A DNA stretch of 64,000 nt. Source: Allolucifera butyrica (GTDB taxonomy: Bacteria; Bacillota; Negativicutes; Sporomusales; UPPP01). Positions 55,286 through 64,000 of the stretch are shown here, piece by piece. The stretch covers positions 1 to 64,000 of the forward strand of contig NZ_UPPP01000058.1 in assembly GCF_900476375.1 (NCBI RefSeq). The letters run 5' to 3'. Both the position numbers and the translations under genes were made by a program. The notes under the pieces are model-generated. The model made no database searches, was not told where the DNA came from, and saw only the letters and a program-made list of their open reading frames with translations. The stretch's first letter is position 1. Every line of letters begins with the position of its first letter.

Positions 55286-57277
55286 ATGAATCGTTTATTT
55301 ATGATTAGCGGGAACCGGCTTATACGTCAGTATGACAGCGAAATTTTGTGGATAGAGCCATGGGGAGACAACAGCCTGCGCGTAAGAGCAACCCATTTGG
55401 CGGCTATGCCGGCAGAAGATTGGGCACTGCTTCCACAAGCAAAGAGTAACGCCAGGATTGTCATTGAAGAGGCAAAAGCAGAGATTCAAAACGGTAAGAT
55501 ACGGGCTGAGGTTACTGCTGCCGGCAAAATTACTTTTTTTAATCACAAGGACAAGGTTATTTTAGAGGAATACGTCCGTAATCGCAATGACATTAAAGCC
55601 TTTTGCAGTGCGTTAAATATCGATGCACGGGAATTTAAGCCGATTTTGGGCGGGGACTATCAACTTACTGTGCGGTTTGAGTCGGATCCGAATGAAAAAA
55701 TCTTCGGTATGGGCCAGTATCAACAGCCTTATTTGGATATTAAAAATTGTACACTGGAGTTAGCTCACCGCAACTCGCAGGCCAGTGTGCCCTTTGCCCT
55801 GTCAAGCTTAGGTTATGGGTTTTTGTGGAATAATCCGGCCATAGGACAGGTAACCTTCGGTAAGAATTGCACCGAATGGACAGCAAGGTCAACAAAACAG
55901 TTGGATTTCTGGATTACAGCGGGAGACACACCGGCTGAAATAGAAGAAGCTTATGCCAAGGCCACCGGAACCGTACCCATGATGCCGGAATACGCCATGG
56001 GTTTTTGGCAATGCAAGCTGCGCTATCAGACACAGGATGAACTTTTGGCGGTAGCGCGGGAATATAAACACAGAGACTTACCCATTTCAGTCATTGTGGC
56101 CGACTTTTTCCATTGGCCTTTGCAAGGAGAATGGAAATTCGATTTGGATTATTGGCCGGACCCGGAAGGAATGGTTGCGGAGCTAAAAGAAATGGGAATC
56201 GAGTTGATGGTTTCCATTTGGCCGACAGTGGACAAATGCAGTGAAAATTATCAGGAAATGCTGCAAAAGGGCTATTTAGTGAGGGTCGACCGGGGGATTC
56301 GAACCACGATGGATTTTTTGGGCAATACTGTATTTTATGACCCTACCAATCCGGGAGCACGTGACTTTGTTTGGCAGAAGGCGAAAAAGAATTATTACGA
56401 CAAAGGGATCCGGATATTCTGGCTGGACGAAGCCGAGCCGGAATACTCCGTATATGACTATGACTTGTATCGCTATTATTTGGGACCGAATCTGCAGATC
56501 GGCAATCTGTATCCGGTCATGCATGCCAAAACATTTTTTGATGGGATGACGGCGGCCGGTCAGAAGAATGTCATTAATTTGCTGCGCTGTGCCTGGGCAG
56601 GAAGTCAGCGCTACGGGGCCCTGGTATGGTCCGGTGATATCGACTCCAGTTTTGAATCGCTGCGGAATCAATTTATTGCCGGGCTTAATATGGGCTTGGC
56701 AGGTATTCCGTGGTGGACGACCGACATAGGGGGCTTCCATGGCGGCGATCCGAATGATCCAAGCTTTAGAGAATGCATTGTCCGGTGGTTCCAGTATGGC
56801 GCCTTTTGTCCTGTTTTTCGTCTGCACGGGGATCGGGAACCGCATTCCGAGCCGTTGGGTACAAAAGGCGGCGGCCTGTGTAATAGCGGTGCGGGCAATG
56901 AAGTATGGAGCTATGGCGAAGAAGCCTATGAAATATTCAAAAAGTATATGTTTTTGCGGGAACATATGCGGCCGTATATTTCAGAGTTGATGAAAGCGGC
57001 TCATGAAAAGGGAACTCCGGTGATGCGGCCTCTTTTTTATGATTTTCCTGCTGATGAAGAGTGTTGGAATATTGATGACCAATATATGTTTGGTCCGGAT
57101 GTTCTGGTGGCGCCTGTTTTGCAGGCAGCTGTTCGGCAAAGAAAAGTATATCTGCCGGAGGGAGCTGCTTGGACGGATTATAATTCCGGCGTTGTATATG
57201 ATGGCGGACAATGGATAGACTGTGACGCCCCTTTGTCAAGCATCCCTGTTTTTCTCAAGGACAAAGCGGCGCTGTAA
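55286..57277 (+). CDS. Glycoside hydrolase family 31 (alpha-xylosidase/alpha-glucosidase type)
   Basis: 663 residues, short for the family. N-terminal beta-sandwich with GMGQYQQPYLDIKNCTLELA, then the catalytic barrel: PEYAMGFWQCKLRYQTQDEL, nucleophile D381 in IFWLDEAEPEY, acid/base D451 in VWSGDIDSSFESLRNQ, and RLHGDREP. The WLDEAEPE variant is common in alpha-xylosidase-like GH31 enzymes. No signal peptide. CAGGGGGG lies before the ATG. It is the first gene of the second carbohydrate locus and probably works on sugar brought in by the 60196-64000 transporter. Confidence 0.9.
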   Translation: MNRLFMISGNRLIRQYDSEILWIEPWGDNSLRVRATHLAAMPAEDWALLPQAKSNARIVIEEAKAEIQNGKIRAEVTAAGKITFFNHKDKVILEEYVRNRNDIKAFCSALNIDAREFKPILGGDYQLTVRFESDPNEKIFGMGQYQQPYLDIKNCTLELAHRNSQASVPFALSSLGYGFLWNNPAIGQVTFGKNCTEWTARSTKQLDFWITAGDTPAEIEEAYAKATGTVPMMPEYAMGFWQCKLRYQTQDELLAVAREYKHRDLPISVIVADFFHWPLQGEWKFDLDYWPDPEGMVAELKEMGIELMVSIWPTVDKCSENYQEMLQKGYLVRVDRGIRTTMDFLGNTVFYDPTNPGARDFVWQKAKKNYYDKGIRIFWLDEAEPEYSVYDYDLYRYYLGPNLQIGNLYPVMHAKTFFDGMTAAGQKNVINLLRCAWAGSQRYGALVWSGDIDSSFESLRNQFIAGLNMGLAGIPWWTTDIGGFHGGDPNDPSFRECIVRWFQYGAFCPVFRLHGDREPHSEPLGTKGGGLCNSGAGNEVWSYGEEAYEIFKKYMFLREHMRPYISELMKAAHEKGTPVMRPLFYDFPADEECWNIDDQYMFGPDVLVAPVLQAAVRQRKVYLPEGAAWTDYNSGVVYDGGQWIDCDAPLSSIPVFLKDKAAL

Positions 57278-57473
57278 TGTATTTTTAAATTAAGAAGGCT
57301 TATTCACTCGGTAATCCGGAACACCTCTGGGGTTATATGAGCATGAATAAAGCCTTTCTTTGTTATATCCAGCAAAATGGGATTAGGAGAAATATTACCG
57401 CTTGCTTCTGGATGAGGAATGGGGTTGTTATGATACAATAAATTCAGAATCTTTATATGTGGGGAGAAGTAGC

Positions 57474-59318
57474 ATGATATGGCGCAAAGTGCGTGAAGCG
57501 GCAAATTTTCGAAGATATAGCCTAAGGGTAAAGTTATTGATCATGTTCGTGATTTTATCTATTTTGCCCATTGCCCTGATACAAACCATTTCTTATAATC
57601 TTTCCCGCTATTATCTTGAAAAAAAGATTAATATGCTTACAGATATTAATCTTTTTCATATCGAAACCAGTATCGAATCCAATATCAGCTCTTATGAAGA
57701 AACGGCCTACAGGATTGCCGTGGATAACAGCGTGATTCATGACATGGAGATGTTTAATACAGGCAATGATTTTGAAAAAGCGGCTTCCATAAGCAAAATA
57801 AGAGATGATTTTGTCAGTTATGCCTTAGCGCGAGATGAAATTAGAGCGATTACCTTTGTGAACGAAGAATTAAAAAGCGCGTTCTATGATAAAAGGAATA
57901 ATAGCGCCTATAACTCATTGTGGGATTGTTTCGATATTGCTGAGAAACGTAAGATCTATTCGAAAATAATGGAGAGTAATAGCATTGTCATTCTACCGAC
58001 TAGTTCTATCTTCACGCCTGCTGGAAAGGAATTCGCATTTCACATTGGTTTGAGAGTTCGAAACCTTAAAACAAGAGAAGAGCTGGGTATCATTATTCTA
58101 AGTGTAGATGAAAGACACCTAGAGAGTATTTGCAATATAGAGCAGAGCCAGACTGGAAGCAATAATAAGGTTAATATATACTCGTTTGTGATTGATAATA
58201 ACGGTAAAATTATTTCCTTTCAGGATGAAAGATACATCGGCACATATATTCAAGAATATATGTATCAAGGTTCTCGTTATGCAAAAATAAATCCATTGGG
58301 ATTTATCATTAGGCAAATTCCTCAACTGGTTGGCAAAAATGTAATTATCAACGATACTCCAATCAAAGGGACGGACTGGCGGGTAATCACGATTGTTGAT
58401 AAAGACAGCATGTTTTATGAGGTAAATATACTGCGGGACGTGACCCTGGCGATATCAATACTGGTTATCTTGATTTCGGTAACGCTGATTATCCTTTTCA
58501 CCAATAGGTTCCACGAATCTGTTCAATGTATCGTAAATGGGATGAAAGCGGCAAAAAAAGGTGACTTCGGTGTGCGGATTATGCTGGCGACACAAGATGA
58601 GCTCGCTTTTATCGGGAATGAGTTTAATGAGATGGTAGCCAGAATTAATAAATTAGTAATTGATATAAAACAAAAAAGCGTATATATATATGAAATTTCC
58701 AATAAGCGCCGAGAGGCTGAACTTAAGGCGCTGGTAGCGCAAGTCAATCCTCATTTCCTTTATAATACGCTGGACTGCATTAATTGGATGGCACTTAGAA
58801 AAGAAGAATATGAAATTAGCAATATGCTGAGTAATTTAGCGCAAATATTGCGCTATAGCATTGGTAATGTCAACAAGCAAGTAGAAATTAATAATGAAAT
58901 TGAGTGGTTGAAAAAGTACATTTATCTGCAGCAAGTCAGATTTAACAATAGTTTTGTGCTTACATTAGACATTGATGAAGCTTTGCTGGAATGTAAAATA
59001 TACAAGCTGTTACTGCAGCCGCTGGTGGAGAATGCGATCATCCACGGTTTTAAGGGTTTTGACAGTGGCAGAGAATTATATATTGGCATGGAGCGGCAGC
59101 CGGAAAATAAATTGAGAATTACCGTTGGCGATAATGGCGCAGGAATACCGCAAGACAAGTTGGAACAAATTCTCAAACAGGAGTTGGAAGATAATATAGG
59201 AATCAGCAATGTCTGGAACCGGCTTAAGATTTATTACGGCGAAGAAGCCGGTCTTGATGTCATGAGTGAAGAAGGAAAAGGCACAAGGGTGATTTTGACG
59301 ATACCATTGGTGAATTAG
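57474..59318 (+). CDS. YesM-type sensor histidine kinase
   Basis: 614 residues from ATG 57474 with GGGGAGAAG before it; upstream in-frame codons to 57402 lack a binding site. Membrane segments near 18-40 and about 320-340 (LAISILVILISVTLIILFTN) flank a sensor region; HAMP follows, then the phospho-His in QVNPHFLYNTLDCINWMALR, and ATPase boxes VGDNGAGIP and NIGISNVWNRL. Same family as the 31766 kinase but clearly divergent. Confidence 0.92.
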   Translation: MIWRKVREAANFRRYSLRVKLLIMFVILSILPIALIQTISYNLSRYYLEKKINMLTDINLFHIETSIESNISSYEETAYRIAVDNSVIHDMEMFNTGNDFEKAASISKIRDDFVSYALARDEIRAITFVNEELKSAFYDKRNNSAYNSLWDCFDIAEKRKIYSKIMESNSIVILPTSSIFTPAGKEFAFHIGLRVRNLKTREELGIIILSVDERHLESICNIEQSQTGSNNKVNIYSFVIDNNGKIISFQDERYIGTYIQEYMYQGSRYAKINPLGFIIRQIPQLVGKNVIINDTPIKGTDWRVITIVDKDSMFYEVNILRDVTLAISILVILISVTLIILFTNRFHESVQCIVNGMKAAKKGDFGVRIMLATQDELAFIGNEFNEMVARINKLVIDIKQKSVYIYEISNKRREAELKALVAQVNPHFLYNTLDCINWMALRKEEYEISNMLSNLAQILRYSIGNVNKQVEINNEIEWLKKYIYLQQVRFNNSFVLTLDIDEALLECKIYKLLLQPLVENAIIHGFKGFDSGRELYIGMERQPENKLRITVGDNGAGIPQDKLEQILKQELEDNIGISNVWNRLKIYYGEEAGLDVMSEEGKGTRVILTIPLVN

Positions 59319-59328
59319 AGGAGGAATT

Positions 59329-60090
59329 ATGAAAATCTTAATTGTTGAGGATGAATTTAATTCCCGGGAAGGCTTGGCTGAATTAATTGGAAAAATCAGT
59401 TGTGAATATGTGGTTTGCGGGAAAGCCGCAGATGGCGAACAGGGATTTAAGTTAGCGACAACATTACGGCCAGATTTAATTTTCGTGGATATAGAGATGC
59501 CCAAATTAAATGGGCTGGATATGATTGAAAAGATTTTGGCAGTGGGAATGAATCCGTATTTTGTTGTTTTAAGCGGGTATGCGGAATTTAAATTTGCCCA
59601 AAAAGGTATAAGCTTGGGCGTTACCCAATATCTGTTGAAGCCGATCACTTACGAAGATTTGAAAAAGGTACTTGAGGAAATGAAAAAGAAAATTGGCGGC
59701 AAAAACACCTGCAATACGAAGCTGATCCGGCAAATGCAGGCCAATGACGAGGCGGGTATTGATACGGCTTCTTTGTTGGTTCGAAAAACCGTTAATTATA
59801 TTAAAAACAACTATAATGGCAGGATATCGCTGGAAGAACTGGCAGAAAAGCTAAATGTTACGCCGGAATATATCAGTCATTTATTTACAAAAGAAATCGG
59901 ACAGAGTTTTTCAAGTTATGTAAAAGAGTACAGAATAAAATTAGCCGAGAAATTAATCATGGAAGGCAGTCTGAAACTTTATGAAATTGGTGAACGGGTG
60001 GGCTATAAAGATCCCAAGTATTTCAATAAGATGTTTAAAGAAGTTACGGGAATTTGCCCGAAAAAATATTTGATTATTCATAAAATTTAA
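59329..60090 (+). CDS. YesN-type response regulator with AraC DNA-binding domain
   Basis: 253 residues, GAGGAGGAA before the ATG. Receiver: LIVEDEFNSREG, phospho-site FVDIEMPKLNGLD, VLSGYAEF, YLLKPIT. The AraC HTH pair at about 150-250 reads RISLEELAEKLNVTPEYISH and GERVGYKDPKYFNKMFKEVT. Ten bp after the kinase gene. Likely the activator of the GH31 and 60196 promoters through the shared element. Confidence 0.92.
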   Translation: MKILIVEDEFNSREGLAELIGKISCEYVVCGKAADGEQGFKLATTLRPDLIFVDIEMPKLNGLDMIEKILAVGMNPYFVVLSGYAEFKFAQKGISLGVTQYLLKPITYEDLKKVLEEMKKKIGGKNTCNTKLIRQMQANDEAGIDTASLLVRKTVNYIKNNYNGRISLEELAEKLNVTPEYISHLFTKEIGQSFSSYVKEYRIKLAEKLIMEGSLKLYEIGERVGYKDPKYFNKMFKEVTGICPKKYLIIHKI

Positions 60091-60097
60091 CAACAAG

Positions 60098-60132
60098 ATT
60101 GTACACCTTTCTTAGAATCGTGGAATAACAAT
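60098..60132 (+). promoter_or_regulatory. Shared element upstream of binding-protein gene, copy 2
   Basis: ATTGTACACCTTTCTTAG then AATCGTGGAATAACAAT. Nearly the same as at 55178; only the -10 end differs. It begins 7 bp after the response-regulator stop. Confidence 0.7.
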
Positions 60133-60195
60133 CATGACGAAAAGCAGGTATACTGAACATGAAAAAGTTGGAGGGGTAAAATAGGAGGAATGCAA

Positions 60196-61446
60196 ATGGG
60201 TAAATGGACAAAACTGGCGGCCTTGATAGCGATGTTAGCCCTTAGTGCAGCTTTGTTCGCGGGCTGCGGCGGAAGTACAAAGACCGGGGGGGAAGCCAAA
60301 AAGGGAGGAAAAGTGACTCTGACACTTTGGCATTACTATGAATTGCCGCCGCAGCAAAAAGCATTGAATGAAGTGGCGCAAAAATTCAATTCTTCCCAGG
60401 ATAAAATCACCATAAAAATGGAATTTTTGCCGAGAAATGAATTGACAAAACAGCTTTCTATCGGTATGGTAGCAAACAAGTTACCCGATCTGGTTTTTCT
60501 GGACAATCCAGATACTCCTTCATTTGCCGCTATGGGTTTATTGGCAGACATTACAGACAAAGTAAATTCACCGGATGTAAAAAAAGATGCTTACTATCCC
60601 GGGCCGCTTAAATCCAACACGGTCAATGGTAAATATTATGGAATCCCGTTGGGAAGCAACTGTGTTGCTTTGTTCTACAATATAGACATGTTAAAAGCGG
60701 CCGGAATTACTCCGCCGTCAACCTGGGATGAACTGCGGGCAGATGCTAAAAAGTTAACAAAAGATGGTACTTATGGTTTTGCAATGAGCGGGATAAAAAA
60801 TGAAGAGGGCACGTTTCAAATGCTGCCTTGGATCCTTTCTCCGGGAGCGAGCTTTGATAGATTAGATAGCGCGGAAGGAATAAAAGGGTTCCAATTCGTT
60901 ACTGATTTAATAAATGACGGTTCCTTGAGCAAAGAGTGTATTAACTGGACACAAACAGATGTGGAAAAACAATTTGCTACAGGTAAGACTGCTATGATGG
61001 AAAACGGGCCGTGGCAGCTTCCGGTTATCAAAGCTGACGCGCCTAATTTGAAGTATGGTGTTGTTTTATTACCCAAAGATAAACAGTATGCATCCGTTCT
61101 TGGTGGAGAAAACTTGAGTATTATTAAAGGACACCATGAGGCTGAAGCTTGGGAGTTCGTTAAGTTTCTCATGAAACCGGAAAACCTTAATCCGATTTTG
61201 GACAGCATTGGCTATATTCCCTCCAGAAAAGACTGGGCGGAAGGGAGTGCTAAATTGAATTCTGATCCAATTATGAAAGTATTCGTCGAAGAAATGAAAT
61301 ATGCAATGCCGCGTGGGCCGGAACCAAAATGGCCTGAGGTCTCAGAAGCTATCTATACCGCTATGCAGGAGTGTTTTACAAACCAAATGAAACCGGAGCA
61401 AGCGGCAAAAGCTGCAGAGGCTAAGGTTAGCAATGTACTGAAGTAA
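60196..61446 (+). CDS. Sugar ABC-type solute-binding lipoprotein
   Basis: 416 residues from ATG 60196 (AGGAGG 7 bp upstream; ATG 60190 is too close). Signal with lipobox LSAALFAGCGG. Family 1 fold: LTLWHYYELPPQQKALNEVA, KLPDLVFLDNPDTPSF, GIPLGSNCVALFYNIDML, TAMMENGPWQLPVI. It serves the transporter encoded downstream. Confidence 0.92.
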   Translation: MGKWTKLAALIAMLALSAALFAGCGGSTKTGGEAKKGGKVTLTLWHYYELPPQQKALNEVAQKFNSSQDKITIKMEFLPRNELTKQLSIGMVANKLPDLVFLDNPDTPSFAAMGLLADITDKVNSPDVKKDAYYPGPLKSNTVNGKYYGIPLGSNCVALFYNIDMLKAAGITPPSTWDELRADAKKLTKDGTYGFAMSGIKNEEGTFQMLPWILSPGASFDRLDSAEGIKGFQFVTDLINDGSLSKECINWTQTDVEKQFATGKTAMMENGPWQLPVIKADAPNLKYGVVLLPKDKQYASVLGGENLSIIKGHHEAEAWEFVKFLMKPENLNPILDSIGYIPSRKDWAEGSAKLNSDPIMKVFVEEMKYAMPRGPEPKWPEVSEAIYTAMQECFTNQMKPEQAAKAAEAKVSNVLK

Positions 61447-61460
61447 ATGAATTTATAATT

Positions 61461-61495
61461 GTAATAAAGTGCCTTGTTACAAGGCACTTTATTAC
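61461..61495 (+). other. Perfect 16-bp-stem hairpin between binding-protein and permease genes
   Basis: GTAATAAAGTGCCTTG pairs fully with CAAGGCACTTTATTAC, loop TTA, no T-run. Same place and stem length as the hairpin at 35191 but unrelated in sequence. Confidence 0.75.
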
Positions 61496-61517
61496 AAAGT
61501 ATAGGTGGTGAAAGGTT

Positions 61518-62426
61518 TTGCGCAAAAAATACAGCAGCGATTACATAAAAGCGGAACGGCGAGGCTATGCCTTTGTTATACCGGCCTTGTTGTTTATGAT
61601 TGCCTTTGTGGGTTATCCCATTATCTATAATTTTATTTTGAGCGTATATCATGTGGATGTAATGACAATCGGACAGCAGACGCAAGAGTTTGTCGGTATG
61701 AAAAATTATACGGACATATTTGCCGATCCCACGATGAAAATTAGTATCTGGAATACATTTCTATTTACGATAGGCAGTATTTTCTTGCAGTTTGTGATTG
61801 GTTTTGCCCTGGCATTATTTTTTAACCTGAACTTCCCTCTGGCAAAGCCCATGCGCGGCTTGATGGTTGTGGCTTGGATGGTTCCGATGACGGTTGTGGC
61901 TTTGCTTTCCAAATTTATGTTAAGTCCAAGCGGCGGGGTCATAAATGATTTGCTGATGCGTCTGCATCTTATCGCCAAACCCGTTGGTTGGTTAATTGAT
62001 CAAAAGACGGCCTTATGGGGGGTAATACTTGCCAATACATGGGTAGGCATTCCGTTTAATATGATTTTATTGACCACCGGGTTAAGCAATATTTCCAAAA
62101 GTCTGTATGAAGCAGCGGAAGTAGACGGGGCTAACGCCTGGCAGCGATTTTTTTACATCACGCTGCCTCAGCTCCGGCCGGCGATTTTATCTGTCGTTAT
62201 TCTCGGTTTTATTTATACTTTTAAAGTATTCGATTTGGTATATGTGGCTACCGGCGGCGGTCCGGTGGTGGCTACAGAGCTTATGTCAACCTATGCCTAC
62301 AAAATGGGTTTTGCTCAATTTTCCTTTAGCAAGGCGGCGGCAATTGCTAATGTACTATTCTTGATTTTGTTTGTTGTAAGCCTGGGTTACCTCAAACTAA
62401 TTCGTAAGGATGAGGTGATCAATTGA
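61518..62426 (+). CDS. Sugar ABC transporter permease (MalF type)
   Basis: 302 residues, six membrane segments, TTG start behind GGTGAAAGG. EAA loop SLYEAAEVDGANAWQRFFYI then TLPQL. Overlaps the next gene by 4 bp. Confidence 0.92.
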   Translation: MRKKYSSDYIKAERRGYAFVIPALLFMIAFVGYPIIYNFILSVYHVDVMTIGQQTQEFVGMKNYTDIFADPTMKISIWNTFLFTIGSIFLQFVIGFALALFFNLNFPLAKPMRGLMVVAWMVPMTVVALLSKFMLSPSGGVINDLLMRLHLIAKPVGWLIDQKTALWGVILANTWVGIPFNMILLTTGLSNISKSLYEAAEVDGANAWQRFFYITLPQLRPAILSVVILGFIYTFKVFDLVYVATGGGPVVATELMSTYAYKMGFAQFSFSKAAAIANVLFLILFVVSLGYLKLIRKDEVIN

Positions 62427-63268
62427 ATCCGATTTACTTAACGGAAAAACAGCGAAATATCCTATTGAGTGTAGTTGCTGTCGTTATTGGAGTGATTTTT
62501 CTCTTTCCTTTATATTGGATTGTAGCTTGCTCGTTCAAGCCGGATGTGGAGATTTTTGCCTCACACCCGACCTATATACCCCATGTTCTGACATTGGATG
62601 CCTATATCAGCCAGTTTAGCGGCGAGAGCAATATCATACGGGCGTTTGCCAACAGCAGTATTGTAGCCATTATGTCCACCGTATTGTCGTTTATCCTGGC
62701 GGTGCCTGCGGCGTATGGTTTGGCCCGGTTTCCCATGCGGGGGGCTAAGTTATTCATTATGCTGTTTTTGGTTACCCAGATGTTGCCGGTTACCTTAATT
62801 CTGACACCGATGTTTTTGATTTATAAGAACATGGGAATTCTCAATACGTATCTGGCTCCGGCATTATCAGACGCTACTATATCCATTCCGTTTATCGTAT
62901 TAATTTTGCGTACGTATTTTTTGAGCCTGCCTAAGGAGCTGGAAGATTCGGCCAAAATTGACGGCTGCAACACTTTTACGGCATTCATCCGCATTATGCT
63001 GCCTATATCCTATCCCGGATTAATTATGGCCGCTGCCTTTTCCTTTTTATTTGCCTGGGGGGATCTGGCCTTTGCTCTGACTTTTACCAGTTCGCCGGAA
63101 ATGCGGCCGATGACGGCCACCATCTATAATTTCATGGGCAAATATGGAATGGAATGGAATAAAATTATGGCATTTGGGACGATGCTGGTTCTGCCTGTTG
63201 TCGTAATCTTTGTTACCTTGCAAAAGTATATTGTTAGTGGACTTACGAACGGCGCGGTGAAAGAATAA
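62423..63268 (+). CDS. Sugar ABC transporter permease (MalG type)
   Basis: 281 residues, six membrane segments, EAA loop ELEDSAKIDGCNTFTAFIRI then MLPIS. The start is a TTG that overlaps the previous stop (TTGA), the TTG version of the usual ATGA coupling. Confidence 0.9.
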   Translation: MNPIYLTEKQRNILLSVVAVVIGVIFLFPLYWIVACSFKPDVEIFASHPTYIPHVLTLDAYISQFSGESNIIRAFANSSIVAIMSTVLSFILAVPAAYGLARFPMRGAKLFIMLFLVTQMLPVTLILTPMFLIYKNMGILNTYLAPALSDATISIPFIVLILRTYFLSLPKELEDSAKIDGCNTFTAFIRIMLPISYPGLIMAAAFSFLFAWGDLAFALTFTSSPEMRPMTATIYNFMGKYGMEWNKIMAFGTMLVLPVVVIFVTLQKYIVSGLTNGAVKE

Positions 63269-63298
63269 TTTTGAAATGATTGTTGCGGAGGTATAGAA

Positions 63299-64000
63299 AT
63301 GGCTAGCGTTACGCTGAAAAATATTTGCAAAACATATCCGGGCGGCAATACGGTAGTGAACGATTGCTGTATTGAAATTGCCGATAAGGAGTTCCTGGTT
63401 CTGGTAGGACCGTCCGGCTGCGGTAAGTCGACGACGCTTAGAATGGTAGCCGGACTGGAAGAGATTTCAGCAGGTGAACTTTATATTGACGGCAAGCTTG
63501 TCAATGAAGCACCGCCGAAAGAGCGGGATATCGCGATGGTGTTTCAAAGTTATGCGTTGTATCCGCATATGACAGTGTATGAAAACATGGCGTTCGCCTT
63601 AAAAATGAAAAAGACTTCCCAAGACGAAATTGATAAACGGGTACGCGCGGCGGCCGCTATCTTAGGTATTGAGGGTATGTTGGACAGAAAGCCCAAGGCG
63701 TTATCCGGCGGGCAACGGCAACGGGTCGCGTTAGGCAGAGCCATTGTCCGTCATCCCAAAGTTTTTTTAATGGATGAGCCCTTATCCAATTTGGATGCAA
63801 AATTAAGAGTGCACATGCGGACAGAGATTTCCAAGCTGCATAAAAAATTACAGACAACCTTTATTTATGTAACTCATGATCAAATAGAAGCCATGACTAT
63901 GGGCACTCGGATCGTAGTCATGAAAGACGGTATTGTTCAGCAAATCGGTACGCCACAGAATATCTACGATCATCCGGTTAATATGTTTGTCGCCGGTTTT
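63299..64000 (+). CDS. Sugar ABC transporter ATPase, 3' end outside window
   Basis: The ATG at 63299 follows GCGGAGG. 234 codons are visible: Walker [15 protein letters not shown]-loop [11 protein letters not shown], signature [13 protein letters not shown], Walker [13 protein letters not shown], switch [10 protein letters not shown]. The regulatory C-terminal domain is cut off by the window end. MsmK/UgpC type like the gene at 37062, but not a recent copy. Confidence 0.93.
   Translation, partial: MASVTLKNICKTYPGGNTVVNDCCIEIADKEFLVLVGPSGCGKSTTLRMVAGLEEISAGELYIDGKLVNEAPPKERDIAMVFQSYALYPHMTVYENMAFALKMKKTSQDEIDKRVRAAAAILGIEGMLDRKPKALSGGQRQRVALGRAIVRHPKVFLMDEPLSNLDAKLRVHMRTEISKLHKKLQTTFIYVTHDQIEAMTMGTRIVVMKDGIVQQIGTPQNIYDHPVNMFVAGF

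Overview
The window looks like chromosome of an endospore-forming Firmicute, most likely of the Negativicutes/Sporomusaceae type. This is an inference from gene content: a spore-coat-like Cys/Pro-rich gene with a SigK-like promoter, YesM/YesN two-component systems with sugar ABC importers, pntAB, and a CC/Se-motif protein. It falls into two different halves.

Positions 1 to about 23,000 are an AT-rich accessory region. It holds small, mostly single-gene units with unrelated functions: two histidine phosphatases, a TudS-like desulfidase, three copies of a SnoaL-like protein, a DJ-1-like amidotransferase, a TPR protein, an orphan antitoxin, a GNAT acetyltransferase, a flavin reductase, a MocR regulator, an HD protein, a PPOX protein, MsrAB and a CBM25 protein. 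They are separated by two related families of dispersed palindromic repeats, called B (about 50 bp, ten copies) and A (up to about 170 bp, five copies). Several genes are cut exactly at a repeat, and three more carry single-base frameshifts. At the right end lie defence genes: a Hachiman-type hamAB operon (15,971-19,500), a short ORF behind a LexA/SOS box, an operon pairing a PD-(D/E)XK nuclease with a Ser/Thr kinase (20,374-22,168), and a divergent pair of XRE regulators with twin operators. No copy of either repeat was seen to the right of about 20,050.

From about 23,500 the sequence becomes GC-richer and is organised in ordinary operons. First come the arginine deiminase genes arcA-arcB-arcD-arcC, then a divergent coat-protein-like gene and argR. 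Next is a carbohydrate locus (29,562-42,779): a solute-binding lipoprotein directly upstream of a YesN/YesM pair, a second binding protein, two permeases, an ATPase, and GH30 and GH2 glycosidases. Convergent to it are two secreted enzymes, an esterase and a ceramidase-like protein. Then follow an ascorbate-type PTS with its PRD regulator, queF, a siroheme reductase fragment-like protein, copZ, pntAB and a CC/Se-motif protein.

The window closes with a second carbohydrate locus (55,286 to the end): a GH31 enzyme, another YesM/YesN pair, a binding protein, two permeases and an ATPase cut by the window end. In both carbohydrate loci the promoters share locus-specific repeated motifs, which are good candidates for the operators of the local YesN-type regulator. 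Both loci also have a perfect 16-bp-stem hairpin between the binding-protein gene and the first permease gene.
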